Program-made: the position numbers and the translations under genes
In this document: piece after piece, positions 34,392-44,111 of the stretch
How positions within the stretch are numbered: position 1 is the first letter of the stretch
Layout: the number at the start of each line of letters is the position of its first letter
NCBI GenBank assembly: GCA_002162765.1
Contig: MAAR01000009.1
Coordinates: 1 to 64,000, forward strand
DNA from: Flavobacteriales bacterium 34_180_T64
GTDB taxonomy: Bacteria; Bacteroidota; Bacteroidia; Flavobacteriales; Flavobacteriaceae
Direction of reading: 5' to 3'
DNA length: 64,000 nucleotides
The notes under the pieces: generated by a model
The model's input: the letters and a program-made list of their open reading frames with translations, nothing else
Databases searched by the model: none
What the model was told of the DNA's origin: nothing

Positions 34392-34549
34392 TTGATTCTC
34401 TCTTAAGATTGATCCAAAACATACGTAAACCTACGTATCTAAATTGTTCAAAGAAGGTAGTTCGTCGCATTATTTTACGAATAATCGAAAATTCAAGTTG
34501 CTGTCATAAAAAATGTGGCTAAAGCTTAATAATCAGTAACTTATTTTAG

Positions 34550-34557
34550 TAAATTTG
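34550..34557 (+). promoter_or_regulatory. -7 promoter box of the 46-residue peptide gene
   Basis: TAAATTTG matches TAnnTTTG, 28 bases before the ATG at 34586. Confidence 0.7.
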
Positions 34558-34585
34558 TAATGCTATTAATCAATTATTTGTAAAA

Positions 34586-34726
34586 ATGAAGAAGTTACTA
34601 CTAAGTGTAGCGGCGCTTATGTTCGCTACCTTGTTGTTCTCTCAAGATGATTCTAATGATGTCAAAGAAAATCTTTCACAAGATGATGTTATTAAATCCG
34701 AAATGGGAATTCATGCAGAATCGTAA
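34586..34726 (+). CDS. Small secreted peptide, 46 residues
   Basis: The ORF begins MKKLLLSVAALMFATLLFSQ, a signal peptide typical of Bacteroidetes, with cleavage likely before or after the Gln. The mature peptide is about 26 residues, acidic, with two QDD motifs (SQDDSNDVKENLSQDDVIKS) and no Cys. It has its own -7 box and a strong terminator, so a message of about 275 nt is predicted. I know no function for it. It precedes the barrel gene but is separated by the terminator. The complete expression unit makes it a credible gene. Confidence 0.7.
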   Translation: MKKLLLSVAALMFATLLFSQDDSNDVKENLSQDDVIKSEMGIHAES

Positions 34727-34797
34727 AAGATTTTTTGACACTTACAAAAACCAGTTTTAGGGATTTTAGGTTTTTAAAATTGATTCTTAAAACTATG

Positions 34798-34838
34798 AAA
34801 GACAAATGAATTATAAAATATTCATTTGTCTTTTTTTT
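34798..34838 (+). terminator. Strong terminator after the small peptide gene
   Basis: GACAAATGAAT pairs with ATTCATTTGTC (extended by AAA/TTT), followed by nine T residues. Confidence 0.9.
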
Positions 34839-34975
34839 TATAAATGAATATTCGAATTTAAAATTTTTAACTAATTGATTATTAATTTGTTATATTGTAA
34901 CACGGTTTATCCCAAATCTGAACTTTAATTCTCTTTTGTTATTAATTAAATGAAGTTTAATTAATATTAAAATTG

Positions 34976-35671
34976 ATGATAGCAAAAACAATTAATATTA
35001 AAGCCTTGGCTTTAATCGTATTGACTTTTTTTACGTTGAACAGTTTTTGTCAGAATAGTGACAGCTCATATCAAGATCAACCAAAAACTAAAAACACTAA
35101 ATTTAACGAGTACCGAAGCAATAATGTAATAGATGTAGCTTTTGGAACGTCGATAATAAATGGAGATTTCCCTGACGCAATGTTTGAATTTATTAGCCAC
35201 ATTGGCTACAAGAGGTATTTATTTCCTCATCTAAATATCAACTTCGGATATAATAAGTTTAACCTAGCGCATAAAGACCTGTTCAATGAAGGATTTATGT
35301 CCTTTGATTTAAATCTAGAATGCACAGTGTTGCCTCATAATAAGTTTACACCGTTTATATTCGCGGGTGGCGGATATAATGTTTCGAATTATTTTAAAGA
35401 AACTGAAATGAAAGCTCAGGCAGGTGCAGGGATTGAATACCTTGTTTCTAATGGTTTTGGTATTAAGCTATATGCAGATTATAATTATTTATTTACAGAT
35501 GAGCTTGACGGGTTTGTTTTTGGTGAGTCCGATGATGCCTATTGGAGAGTGACATTCGGTATTAATTTCTATATTGGTACGAATAATAGAAAAGCTAGAC
35601 AATTGAAAGGGAAGAAAACTGTTATTAGTTCTAATCCAATAATTCATAAGAAAAATAACATCAAAAAATAA
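34976..35671 (+). CDS. Outer-membrane beta-barrel protein
   Basis: This 231-residue protein starts at ATG 34976 (a TTG three bases earlier is in frame). The signal peptide ends LNSFCQ. The rest has the alternating pattern of an eight-stranded OmpW/OmpA-like barrel, with Gly/aromatic strands such as PHLNINFGYNKFNL, FTPFIFAGGGYNVS, GFGIKLYADYNYLF and YWRVTFGINFYIG. After the last strand comes a basic tail (RKARQLKGKKTV). Function and cargo are unknown. Its gene precedes purM by 36 bp, but purM has its own promoter. Confidence 0.78.
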   Translation: MIAKTINIKALALIVLTFFTLNSFCQNSDSSYQDQPKTKNTKFNEYRSNNVIDVAFGTSIINGDFPDAMFEFISHIGYKRYLFPHLNINFGYNKFNLAHKDLFNEGFMSFDLNLECTVLPHNKFTPFIFAGGGYNVSNYFKETEMKAQAGAGIEYLVSNGFGIKLYADYNYLFTDELDGFVFGESDDAYWRVTFGINFYIGTNNRKARQLKGKKTVISSNPIIHKKNNIKK

Positions 35672-35682
35672 ATAACAATCCT

Positions 35683-35690
35683 TATTTTTG
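35683..35690 (+). promoter_or_regulatory. -7 promoter box of purM
   Basis: TATTTTTG overlaps an in-frame GTG at 35690, so the true purM start must be the ATG at 35708. Confidence 0.7.
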
Positions 35691-35707
35691 TGGCTCAAAA
35701 TAGTTTC

Positions 35708-36886
35708 ATGAGCGAAGATATAAGCAAGCGTTATGCACAGAGAGGTGTTTCTGCATCAAAAGAGGATGTTCATAATGCCATAAAAAACATTGATAAAGGA
35801 TTATTCCCAAAAGCATTTTGCAAGATTGTACCAGATTATCTGACCAACGATAATGAGTATTGCTTAATTATGCATGCCGATGGAGCTGGAACTAAATCAT
35901 CTTTGGCTTATATGTATTGGAAAGAAACTGGGGATGTATCGGTATGGAAGGGTATTGCACAAGATGCCTTAATTATGAATATTGATGATTTGCTATGTGT
36001 TGGAGCTACAGATCATATTATGCTCTCTTCTACTATTGGACGCAATAGAAATTTAATTCCTGGTGAGGTGATTTCTGCAATTATTAATGGAACTGAAGAC
36101 TTAATTCAGGATTTAAAGCGGTTTGGAGTTACTATACATTCTACAGGAGGTGAAACTGCTGATGTTGGTGATTTAGTTAGAACGATTATCGTGGATTCCA
36201 CAGTTACGGCCAGAATGAAGCGTGACGATGTAATAGATAATGCTAATATATCTCCTGGTGATGTTATTGTAGGTTTGGAAAGTTTTGGTCAGGCTTCTTA
36301 TGAAAATGATTATAACGGAGGAATGGGGAGTAATGGATTGACATCAGCTAGACATGACGTGTTTCATAAATATTTAGCCGAAAAATATCCTGAAAGTTTT
36401 GATGCATCTGTGCCCGAAGATCTTGTGTATTCAGGACAAACAAAACTTACTGATACGGTTAAAGATGCTCCAATTGATGCTGGAAAATTGGTGCTTTCTC
36501 CTACACGAACATACGCGCCAATTATAAAGGCTATTCTTGCCAAATTTAATAAGAGCAACATTCATGGGATGGTCCATTGTAGCGGAGGCGCTCAGACAAA
36601 AATTTTACACTTTATTGATAATTTACATATTGTAAAAGACAATATGTTTCCAATTCCACCACTGTTTAAGTTAATACAAGAGCAATCTAATACAGATTGG
36701 AAAGAAATGTATCAGGTATTTAATTGTGGCCATCGTATGGAGCTATATGTGTCACCAGAGATTGCTGAAGATATTATTTCAATTTCGAAATCGTTCAATG
36801 TGAATGCTAAAATTATTGGGCGTGTAGCATCTTCAGAAACAAAAAAACTAACGATTAAAAGCGAATTTGGTGTTTTTAATTATTAG
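35708..36886 (+). CDS. purM: Phosphoribosylformylglycinamidine cyclo-ligase (AIR synthase)
   Basis: PurM makes aminoimidazole ribotide from FGAM and ATP in purine synthesis. The 392-residue Bacteroidetes-type protein is longer than E. coli PurM (345). Visible motifs are MHADGAGTKSSLAYMYW, VWKGIAQDALIMNIDDLLCVGA, TIHSTGGETADVGDLVRTIIVDSTVTARM (quoted in part), and VIVGLESFGQASYE. The catalytic core and C-terminal ligand domain are complete (IHGMVHCSGGAQTKIL, FNCGHRMELYV). The start at 35708 is chosen because a promoter box covers the earlier GTG. Confidence 0.94.
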   Translation: MSEDISKRYAQRGVSASKEDVHNAIKNIDKGLFPKAFCKIVPDYLTNDNEYCLIMHADGAGTKSSLAYMYWKETGDVSVWKGIAQDALIMNIDDLLCVGATDHIMLSSTIGRNRNLIPGEVISAIINGTEDLIQDLKRFGVTIHSTGGETADVGDLVRTIIVDSTVTARMKRDDVIDNANISPGDVIVGLESFGQASYENDYNGGMGSNGLTSARHDVFHKYLAEKYPESFDASVPEDLVYSGQTKLTDTVKDAPIDAGKLVLSPTRTYAPIIKAILAKFNKSNIHGMVHCSGGAQTKILHFIDNLHIVKDNMFPIPPLFKLIQEQSNTDWKEMYQVFNCGHRMELYVSPEIAEDIISISKSFNVNAKIIGRVASSETKKLTIKSEFGVFNY

Positions 36887-37174
36887 TTAAAACTACTTCA
36901 GTTGTTAAAAACGATAGAAACAAGAGGCTATAGGAGCGAAAGTTCAATGGAAATAGGTGCTAAGTATTGGTGAGCTTGTAGATTTTATGCTAAAATAAAG
37001 TTGAACTTTTTGTTAACTTTTTCTTGTTGATAAATTCGTAATACGCTAATAGTGAGTAGATAGACTATTATGTGTTGTGAACTTTATGATATTTATCATG
37101 TTTTAAGTTGTAATTGTTTGGTTTATTTATATCAAGAAATAAGCCAATCAAATTAATTTAAAACCATCCACTTA

Positions 37175-39727
37175 ATGAAAGTTAACACCACAACAGTTCC
37201 TCGTAAAACCTATTCTCAAGACGACGCATTTAAGGCCGCATTAGGTTATTTTAAGAATGATGACTTAGCCGCCCGTGTATGGCTAAATAAATATGCACTG
37301 AAAGATTCTCAGGGACATATTTATGAATTAACTCCAAACGATATGCATGCGAGAATTGCTAAAGAAATTGCGAGAGTTGAAAAGCGCTATCCAAAGCCAT
37401 TATCAGAACAAAACATATTTGACCTCTTAAAGGACTTTAAATATATAGTGCCACAGGGAAGCCCAATGGCTGGAATTGGGAATCCTTTTCAAATTGCTTC
37501 ACTTTCAAATTGTTTTGTGATTGGTAACGATGGCGCCTCAGATTCTTATGGAGGTATTATGAAAATTGATCAAGAACAAGTGCAACTTATGAAACGTCGT
37601 GGTGGTGTTGGTCACGATCTATCTCATATACGACCTAAAGGATCGGCTGTTAAGAATTCAGCCTTAACATCTACCGGAATTGTTCCTTTTATGGAGCGAT
37701 ATTCTAATTCTACCAGAGAAGTGGCTCAAGATGGTCGACGTGGTGCGCTAATGTTATCGGTATCAATTAATCATCCCGATGCGGAAGATTTTATTAATGC
37801 TAAACTAGAGCAAGGAAAAGTTACAGGAGCTAATGTTTCGGTAAGAATTGATGATGAATTTATGAAAGCTGTAGAATCAAATAGTAGCTATACACAGAAA
37901 TACCCGGTGTTTAGTGATAATCCTAAAGTTTCAAAGTCAATTGAAGCTAATAAACTTTGGAAAAAAATTGTACATAACGCCTGGAAGTCTGCGGAACCCG
38001 GAATCTTATTTTGGGACACAATTATCAATGAGTCTGTTCCTGACTGCTATGCCGAATTTGGCTATAAAACAGTTTCGACAAATCCTTGTGGAGAAATTCC
38101 CTTATGCCCTTATGATTCTTGTCGTTTATTGGCAATCAATCTATTTTCTTATGTCGAAAAACCTTTCACTAAACAAGCATCGTTTAATTTTAAGCTATTC
38201 AAAAATCACATATCGGCTGCACAACGTATTATGGACGATATTATCGATCTTGAGCTCGAAAAGATTGATGCTATTATCAGAAAAATAGATAACGATCCGG
38301 AAGTTGAAGATGTTAAATCAACCGAGCGAAATCTTTGGATAAATATTAGAAGAAAAGCAGAAGAAGGCAGAAGAACTGGGATTGGTATTACAGCTGAAGG
38401 TGATATGCTTGCTGCTTTAGGAATTCAATATGGAAGTGATAAAGGAAATGAATTCTCAGTAGAAGTCCACAAAACAATTGCAATAGAAACATATCGAGCA
38501 TCTGTGAATTTGGCAAAAGAGCGCGGTGCATTTGATGTATTTGACGCCGAACTTGAAAAAAACAATCCATTTATTCTTCGTTTAAAGGATGCTGACGAAA
38601 AATTGTATTATGAAATGCTAGAACATGGTCGTCGTAATATTGCACTGCTAACAATAGCGCCAACTGGAACTACAAGTTTAATGACACAAACGTCGTCTGG
38701 TATAGAACCTGTTTTTCTACCTGTGTATAAACGTCGAAGAAAAGTGAATCCTAATGACAAAAATGTACGCATAGATTTTGTAGATGAGGTTGGAGATTCA
38801 TGGGAAGAGTATGTCGTATTTCATCATAAATTTAAACAATGGATGGAAGTAAATGGTATTGATGTTTCTAGAAATTTTACTCAAAATGAGTTAGATGAAC
38901 TTGTAAAACAGTCACCTTATTATAAGTCTACATCCAATGATGTAAATTGGTTGAGTAAAGTAAGCATGCAAGGAGCCGTTCAAAAATGGGTTGATCATTC
39001 AATTAGTGTAACTATAAACTTGCCTAATGATGTGAGTGAATCTTTAGTTGCTAAACTATATTTAGAAGCTTGGAAGGTTGGATGTAAAGGGGTAACCGTT
39101 TATAGAGATGGTTCTCGTTCTGGCGTATTAATTGCTAATGACGAGAAAACAGAAGATTCACAAAATATATTAACAGCTTTTCCTAAAAAACGGCCTCAGA
39201 TTTTAAATGCAGATGTGGTACGCTTTCAGAATAATAAAGAAAAATGGATTGCATTTATTGGCGTAGTTGAAGGTAAACCTTATGAAATTTTTACGGGTCC
39301 TGCCGATGACGAGGATGGTATTTTAATTCCACGTTGGGTTAATGAAGGTCTGATTATAAAAAGCAAAAATGAAGATGGTAACTCCAGATATGATTTTCAG
39401 TATAAAAATATTAGAGGGTACAAAACCACGATAGAAGGATTGTCTCATAAGTTTAATCCTGAGTTTTGGAACTATGCTAAGCTCATATCAAGTACACTTC
39501 GTCATGGAATGCCAATAGATAAAATTGTAGATTTAATTAATAGTTTACATTTGGATAGCGCATCAATAAACACATGGAAAAATGGGGTAGTACGTGCTCT
39601 AAAGCGTTATGTTGAAGACGGGACTCATGTGAAGGGACAAAGTTGTGATAATTGCGATTCAGAGAATTTAATTTATCAGGAAGGTTGCCTGACTTGTAAA
39701 GATTGTGGATCATCGAAGTGTGGCTAA
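37175..39727 (+). CDS. nrdJ: Adenosylcobalamin-dependent ribonucleotide reductase (class II)
   Basis: This enzyme reduces ribonucleotides to deoxyribonucleotides with a B12-derived radical. The 850-residue protein shows the active-site stretch SLSNCFVIGNDGASDSYGG, the radical-site motif NPCGEIPLCPYDSCRLLAINLF, the conserved APTGTTSLMTQTSSGIEPVF, and a zinc-ribbon-like CxxC tail (CDNCDSENL, CLTCKDCGSSKCG) that reduces the active site. Class II enzymes work with or without oxygen. It stands alone with a terminator; I see no cobalamin riboswitch in the 290 bases upstream. Confidence 0.96.
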   Translation: MKVNTTTVPRKTYSQDDAFKAALGYFKNDDLAARVWLNKYALKDSQGHIYELTPNDMHARIAKEIARVEKRYPKPLSEQNIFDLLKDFKYIVPQGSPMAGIGNPFQIASLSNCFVIGNDGASDSYGGIMKIDQEQVQLMKRRGGVGHDLSHIRPKGSAVKNSALTSTGIVPFMERYSNSTREVAQDGRRGALMLSVSINHPDAEDFINAKLEQGKVTGANVSVRIDDEFMKAVESNSSYTQKYPVFSDNPKVSKSIEANKLWKKIVHNAWKSAEPGILFWDTIINESVPDCYAEFGYKTVSTNPCGEIPLCPYDSCRLLAINLFSYVEKPFTKQASFNFKLFKNHISAAQRIMDDIIDLELEKIDAIIRKIDNDPEVEDVKSTERNLWINIRRKAEEGRRTGIGITAEGDMLAALGIQYGSDKGNEFSVEVHKTIAIETYRASVNLAKERGAFDVFDAELEKNNPFILRLKDADEKLYYEMLEHGRRNIALLTIAPTGTTSLMTQTSSGIEPVFLPVYKRRRKVNPNDKNVRIDFVDEVGDSWEEYVVFHHKFKQWMEVNGIDVSRNFTQNELDELVKQSPYYKSTSNDVNWLSKVSMQGAVQKWVDHSISVTINLPNDVSESLVAKLYLEAWKVGCKGVTVYRDGSRSGVLIANDEKTEDSQNILTAFPKKRPQILNADVVRFQNNKEKWIAFIGVVEGKPYEIFTGPADDEDGILIPRWVNEGLIIKSKNEDGNSRYDFQYKNIRGYKTTIEGLSHKFNPEFWNYAKLISSTLRHGMPIDKIVDLINSLHLDSASINTWKNGVVRALKRYVEDGTHVKGQSCDNCDSENLIYQEGCLTCKDCGSSKCG

Positions 39728-39750
39728 TTTAAGCGATCATTTTAAATTAT

Positions 39751-39780
39751 AAAAGAGACGCTGTTTAGGTGTCTCTTTTT
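39751..39780 (+). terminator. Terminator after nrdJ
   Basis: AAAAGAGAC pairs with GTCTCTTTT across an eleven-base loop, with further T after it. Confidence 0.85.
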
Positions 39781-39834
39781 GTCTGTGATTATTGTTCTAA
39801 TCTTAATATAGATTTCAATTCAAAAAATTAGCTA

Positions 39835-40122
39835 TCAAGTAAATTCCTTGAATACTACAAGAAAACTTATCGTTAATAGTATGTCTACAATAAACAAAAT
39901 CGATAACAGCTTCAATGTTGATATTCCAAGATTTTTACAAAATGCAAGTTTTCGTTTGGCATTAGTTTCAGTAACCAAATACCATACAAAAATCGTAAGA
40001 AATAGTTTTGTTATAATTGCAGGGATTATTTCCGGATTAAAAAACCCAATCAAAGCATTAATAACAAATGACCATATCACGAAAGGTCTGTAAAATGCAA
40101 GTATAGTTAGGAAATGTTGCAT
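39835..40122 (-). CDS. Small membrane protein of unknown function
   Basis: This 95-residue protein has three hydrophobic segments (about 10-28, 34-50 and 70-90), a basic loop with KRKLAFCKNLG between the second and third, and no signal peptide. It looks like a flavobacterial membrane protein of unknown role. It is divergent from prfA and convergent with nrdJ. Support comes from the consistent helix pattern; I do not recognise the family. Confidence 0.6.
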   Translation of the reverse strand: MQHFLTILAFYRPFVIWSFVINALIGFFNPEIIPAIITKLFLTIFVWYLVTETNAKRKLAFCKNLGISTLKLLSILFIVDILLTISFLVVFKEFT

Positions 40123-40209
40123 ATGATATCATAAACGAGATTTGCTTCTTTTTATTTCTCATTGTTAATATGTAAGTATTTCTTCGCATTGAAAACTCAT
40201 AAATTATCG

Positions 40210-40217
40210 TATTTTTG
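40210..40217 (+). promoter_or_regulatory. -7 promoter box of prfA
   Basis: TATTTTTG lies 20 bases before the ATG at 40238. Confidence 0.7.
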
Positions 40218-40237
40218 CTAGACAATTTTAGAGCTAA

Positions 40238-41314
40238 ATGTTAGAGAAATTACAAATCATAAAGCAGCGTTTTGATGAGGTTAGCGATTTAATCATCCAG
40301 CCAGATGTTATTACAGATCAAAAACGCTATGTTCAACTCAATAAAGAATATAAAGATTTACGTTTATTAATGGATAAACGGGAGGCTTACATTGAATTTT
40401 CTGACAACCTTCAAGAGGCAGAAGAAATCATTGCGGATGGTAGTGATGCGGAAATGGTTGAAATGGCGAAAATGCAGTTTGATGAAGCTAAAGAAGGTAT
40501 TCCAAAACTAGAAGAAGAAATCAAAGTACTTCTTATTCCAAAAGACCCAGAAGATTCTAAGAATGCTGTTGTTGAACTACGTGCTGGAACAGGTGGAGAT
40601 GAAGCTAGTATCTTTGCTGGTGATTTATTTAGAATGTATTCTAAGTATTGTGAAGGTAGAGGTTGGAAAGTTGATACTGTAGATTATAGTGAAGGAACTA
40701 ATGGTGGTTTTAAAGAAATTCAGTTTGAAGTTACTGGAGATGATGTTTATGGAACTTTAAAATTTGAGGCTGGAGTTCACCGTGTGCAACGTGTACCTCA
40801 AACAGAAACTCAAGGGCGTGTACATACGAGTGCAGCTACAGTAATGGTGTTTCCAGAAGCTGAAGAGTTTGATGTTGAGATTAATCCTAAGGAAGTCAGA
40901 ATTGATTTTTTCTGTTCTTCAGGACCAGGTGGTCAATCTGTAAATACAACGTATTCCGCTGTACGTTTAACTCATATTCCAACAGGTTTGGTGGCGCAAT
41001 GTCAAGATCAGAAATCACAACACAAAAATAAAGAAAAGGCATTTAAGGTATTGCGTTCTCGTTTATACGAAATGGAATTGGCTAAAAAGAATGCTGAAGA
41101 TGCTGAAAGACGTGGTTCAATGGTGAGTTCTGGAGATAGAAGTGCAAAAATTAGAACCTATAATTATTCTCAGGGAAGGGTTACAGATCATAGAATAGGT
41201 TTGACTTTATACGATTTACAAAACATTGTGAATGGTGATATTCAAAAAATAATTGATGAATTACAACTCGCGGAAAATACTGAAAAGTTAAAAGCTAGCG
41301 ACGAACATATTTAA
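40238..41314 (+). CDS. prfA: Peptide chain release factor 1
   Basis: RF1 releases the finished peptide at UAG and UAA stops. The 358-residue protein has the stop-codon recognition segment near [20 protein letters not shown] (with the RF1-type domain) and the catalytic GGQ in [20 protein letters not shown] at about residue 231. The N-terminal helical domain (1-100) is intact. It is followed by a terminator and then pyrF. Confidence 0.97.
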   Translation: MLEKLQIIKQRFDEVSDLIIQPDVITDQKRYVQLNKEYKDLRLLMDKREAYIEFSDNLQEAEEIIADGSDAEMVEMAKMQFDEAKEGIPKLEEEIKVLLIPKDPEDSKNAVVELRAGTGGDEASIFAGDLFRMYSKYCEGRGWKVDTVDYSEGTNGGFKEIQFEVTGDDVYGTLKFEAGVHRVQRVPQTETQGRVHTSAATVMVFPEAEEFDVEINPKEVRIDFFCSSGPGGQSVNTTYSAVRLTHIPTGLVAQCQDQKSQHKNKEKAFKVLRSRLYEMELAKKNAEDAERRGSMVSSGDRSAKIRTYNYSQGRVTDHRIGLTLYDLQNIVNGDIQKIIDELQLAENTEKLKASDEHI

Positions 41315-41318
41315 TACC

Positions 41319-41342
41319 AAGCCTCTTTATGAGGCTTTTTTT
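41319..41342 (+). terminator. Terminator between prfA and pyrF
   Basis: AAGCCTC pairs with GAGGCTT across TTTAT, followed by a T run. Confidence 0.88.
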
Positions 41343-41347
41343 AGACC

Positions 41348-42160
41348 ATGACAACACAACAACTTATTGACCAAATTAAAATTAAGAAATCATTTCTGTG
41401 TATTGGATTAGATGTTGATTTAAATAAAATTCCAGAGCATCTTTTAAAAGAAGAGGATCCTATTTTTTCATTTAATAAAGCCATTATTGATGCAACACAT
41501 CATCTGTGTGTGGCTTACAAACCGAACACGGCATTTTATGAAGCTTATGGATTAAAGGGATGGAAATCACTGGAAAAAACCATTGCATATTTAAATGAAA
41601 AATACCCTGAGATTTTTACAATTGCCGATGCTAAGCGAGGTGATATTGGAAATACGAGCACGATGTATGCGAAGGCATTTTTTGAAGATTTGGCATTTGA
41701 TAGTGTGACGGTAGCGCCTTATATGGGAAAGGATTCTGTTGAGCCATTTTTGGCCTTTGATAATAAGCATACCATTATGTTAGCATTGACCTCCAATCAA
41801 GGTGCATTTGATTTTCAAACGAATCTTGTGGATGGAAAAGAATTGTATAAACATGTAATTGAAACATCTACGTCATGGACGAATTCTGAAAACTTGATGT
41901 ATGTCGTTGGTGCTACAAAAGCTGAATATTTCACGGAAATTAGACAGTTAATTCCTGATAGTTTTTTACTTGTTCCAGGAGTCGGAGCTCAAGGTGGAAG
42001 TTTGCAAGAGGTATGTCAATATGGTATGAATGATCAAGTTGGATTACTAATCAATTCGTCTCGTGGTATTATTTATGCTTCAAAATCTGAAAATTTTGCT
42101 TTTGCAGCTGCCGAAAAAGCTGAAGAATTACAACGTCAAATGGAAGTGATTTTGACTTAA
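41348..42160 (+). CDS. pyrF: Orotidine 5'-phosphate decarboxylase
   Basis: PyrF converts OMP to UMP in pyrimidine synthesis. The 270-residue protein is of the longer type 2 family, with [26 protein letters not shown], the catalytic [20 protein letters not shown] at about 92-110, and the phosphate-binding [11 protein letters not shown]. It follows prfA after a terminator and precedes the BtuF-like gene by 26 bp. Confidence 0.95.
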   Translation: MTTQQLIDQIKIKKSFLCIGLDVDLNKIPEHLLKEEDPIFSFNKAIIDATHHLCVAYKPNTAFYEAYGLKGWKSLEKTIAYLNEKYPEIFTIADAKRGDIGNTSTMYAKAFFEDLAFDSVTVAPYMGKDSVEPFLAFDNKHTIMLALTSNQGAFDFQTNLVDGKELYKHVIETSTSWTNSENLMYVVGATKAEYFTEIRQLIPDSFLLVPGVGAQGGSLQEVCQYGMNDQVGLLINSSRGIIYASKSENFAFAAAEKAEELQRQMEVILT

Positions 42161-42186
42161 GAAAACCATATTTTAAATGATTAAAT

Positions 42187-42984
42187 ATGACATTTATAGA
42201 TCAACTAAATAGACCTGTTATTCTTAACGGCATTCCGGAACGAATTGTGTCGTTAGTTCCTAGTCAGACTGAATTACTTGTAGATTTAGGAATCGAGGAT
42301 TTGATAGTTGGAATCACAAAGTTTTGTGTGCATCCTATTCATTTGAAAAAAGACAAAACTATTGTTGGCGGAACAAAGCAGGTTGATTATGATAAAATAA
42401 AAGCACTGCGCCCTGAACTTATCCTCTGTAATAAAGAGGAAAACACAATTGAAATAATCCGAAAATTGGAGAAGATAGCGCCAGTTCATATTAGTGTAAT
42501 TGATAGTTTCGATGATTGCTTAGCGTTGATTTCAATGTATGGAGAAATGTTTTCTAAGAAAAAAATCGCATCGATTCTTGTTGAAAATATTCAAAGTAAA
42601 ATTATTGATTTTAAGGATTTTATAAAAGAGAGACCCCTAATAAAAGTTTCTTATTTTATTTGGAAGGATCCTTGGATGGTGGCTGCTAATAGAACTTTTA
42701 TAAATGAAATACTAGCACTAAATAAATTTGAAAACACGTATCAACACTTAGAGCGTTACCCAGAGGTTAAACTTGACAGCCTTCTGGAATCTGACGTTGT
42801 TTTATTGTCTAGTGAGCCGTATCCGTTCAAAGCTAATCATGTATTTGAACTACGTAAATATGCTATGAAGGCTAAAATAATTTTAGTTGATGGTGAGTAT
42901 TTTTCTTGGTATGGATCTCGCTTGTTAAAAGCCTTTGATTACTTTAAAGTGCTTCATGTAAAACACTTTAATCAAATGCCTTAG
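42187..42984 (+). CDS. Cobalamin/metal-binding protein (BtuF-like) lacking a signal peptide
   Basis: This 265-residue protein has the helical-backbone fold of periplasmic B12/siderophore binding proteins (BtuF/FhuD). Blocks include RIVSLVPSQTELLVDLG, ALRPELILCNKEEN, and WKDPWMVAANRTFINEIL. No signal peptide or lipobox is visible, and the first residues (MTFIDQLNRPVILNG) already belong to the fold. It would therefore stay in the cytoplasm unless the start is elsewhere, and none upstream gives a signal. Related leaderless proteins are common in Bacteroidetes. A role in cobalamin use fits nrdJ and icmF in the same window, but this is a guess. Confidence 0.82.
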   Translation: MTFIDQLNRPVILNGIPERIVSLVPSQTELLVDLGIEDLIVGITKFCVHPIHLKKDKTIVGGTKQVDYDKIKALRPELILCNKEENTIEIIRKLEKIAPVHISVIDSFDDCLALISMYGEMFSKKKIASILVENIQSKIIDFKDFIKERPLIKVSYFIWKDPWMVAANRTFINEILALNKFENTYQHLERYPEVKLDSLLESDVVLLSSEPYPFKANHVFELRKYAMKAKIILVDGEYFSWYGSRLLKAFDYFKVLHVKHFNQMP

Positions 42985-43118
42985 TTAGAGATATTTTAAA
43001 TAATGGTCTGTTACCTTATAAAGCAGAATACACGTCTTCAGTGTCTCTAAATCTCGGTTACTCTATATTCTAAATTTAATAATTTTATGAGCTTGTAGAA
43101 CCAATCTAATAGTGCCTT

Positions 43119-43322
43119 CTAATTGCTATTTTCGTATTGTGGTATGTCTCTGTTTAAGTATTTAAGTCTATTTAGTTTTTCCAGCAACTTGATCGCTTTG
43201 AATTCTGAAATATCACTTTGCGCATGATCCGTTTGACGTAAATTATAAGCTTTTTCAATGAGTTGCTTATAGCGTCTCTGAAGCCTGAGTTGGTGCTTTT
43301 TTATTTCAGAAAATTCTTTCAT
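43119..43322 (-). CDS. Small coiled-coil protein (Lacal_2735/DUF6435-like)
   Basis: This 67-residue protein (MKEFSEIKKHQLRLQRRYKQ...) is rich in Lys, Arg, Glu and Leu and is predicted helical throughout. The pattern QRRYKQLIEKAYNLRQTDHAQSD and a later second helix resembles the small Lacal_2735-like proteins of Flavobacteriaceae. The function is unknown. No signal peptide or membrane segment is present. Confidence 0.65.
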   Translation of the reverse strand: MKEFSEIKKHQLRLQRRYKQLIEKAYNLRQTDHAQSDISEFKAIKLLEKLNRLKYLNRDIPQYENSN

Positions 43323-43394
43323 GACCCTAGCGTTGAGTACTAAAGATATTTAAAATATTGCTAAACAGCAAGTTAATACGAAGTATTGTTAATA

Positions 43395-43427
43395 AAAAAA
43401 TCGATCTAAAGTATTGATCGATTTTTT
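43395..43427. terminator. Terminator-like hairpin without an obvious gene
   Basis: A 12-bp perfect stem (AAAAAATCGATC with GATCGATTTTTT) with a nine-base loop lies between the divergent genes at 43322 and 43573. No annotated gene ends here. Confidence 0.75.
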
Positions 43428-43572
43428 ATAACTAACTAATGTAAAACTTAAAGCATGAAGAGCGATAGCTTATGATGCAAATATGAGATTTAATATTATA
43501 TCCAATGTTATGTTACTGTTAGCTAATTATTAATTCTAAATTGTTAATTTTAAAGGACTAATTAACTTTATT

Positions 43573-44076
43573 ATGAAAAAAAATATACTCGTAGTTGCAC
43601 TTATATTTACTACAGTTTTAAGCGCTCAAAATAATACATGTAAATGCTGTGCCGACAAGAATTCTGAATTTGATTTTTGGGTTGGCACTTGGACCGTAAC
43701 CAATCCTGACGGAACGGCTGCTGGAACTAATGTTATTGATAAAATACAAGACAATTGTATTTTAAGAGAAAATTGGAAAAGCGCTAAAGGTAAGTTCACA
43801 GGAACAAGCACTAATTTTTATAATAATAAGGCAAAACAATGGGAGCAACTTTGGATAGATAATCAGGGAGGTAGCCTACATTTAAAAGGGAATCGTGTTG
43901 CTAACCAAATGATTCTTCAAACGGATGAAGAAAAAAATAAAGAGGGTCGGCCTTTTTATCATCGGGTTACATGGACCTTGAATGAAGATGGATCAGTGCG
44001 ACAATATTGGGAAACTATTACTAATGGGAAAGATATTACTGTTGCCTTTGATGGTTTGTATAAAAAAACCGAATAG
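43573..44076 (+). CDS. Secreted DUF1579-like protein
   Basis: This 167-residue protein has a signal peptide (MKKNILVVALIFTTVLSAQ) and a Cys cluster NTCKCCADK at the mature N-terminus. Then follows a lipocalin-like fold that opens FDFWVGTWTVTNPDGTAAG. The FDFWVG(T/E)W motif is typical of DUF1579 and related secreted proteins. The function is not known. The four-Cys cluster may hold a metal or form disulfides. A terminator directly follows. Confidence 0.8.
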   Translation: MKKNILVVALIFTTVLSAQNNTCKCCADKNSEFDFWVGTWTVTNPDGTAAGTNVIDKIQDNCILRENWKSAKGKFTGTSTNFYNNKAKQWEQLWIDNQGGSLHLKGNRVANQMILQTDEEKNKEGRPFYHRVTWTLNEDGSVRQYWETITNGKDITVAFDGLYKKTE

Positions 44077-44091
44077 CTCGCTATTCGGTTT
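44066..44091. terminator. Terminator overlapping the 3' end of the DUF1579-like gene
   Basis: AAACCGAATAG pairs with CTATTCGGTTT around CTCG. The left arm overlaps the last codons of the gene. It serves both the plus gene and, less clearly, the convergent DUF4197 gene. Confidence 0.85.
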
Positions 44092-44111
44092 AACATATAG
44101 CCTTTCAAAAA

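Noticed and set aside
35690..35707. GTG start for purM 18 bases upstream of the ATG
   Set aside because: The GTG lies within the -7 box, so it cannot be translated from that promoter.
36887..37174. Cobalamin riboswitch before nrdJ
   Set aside because: No B12-box-like GCCACTG segment or matching structure was seen; a model search would be decisive.
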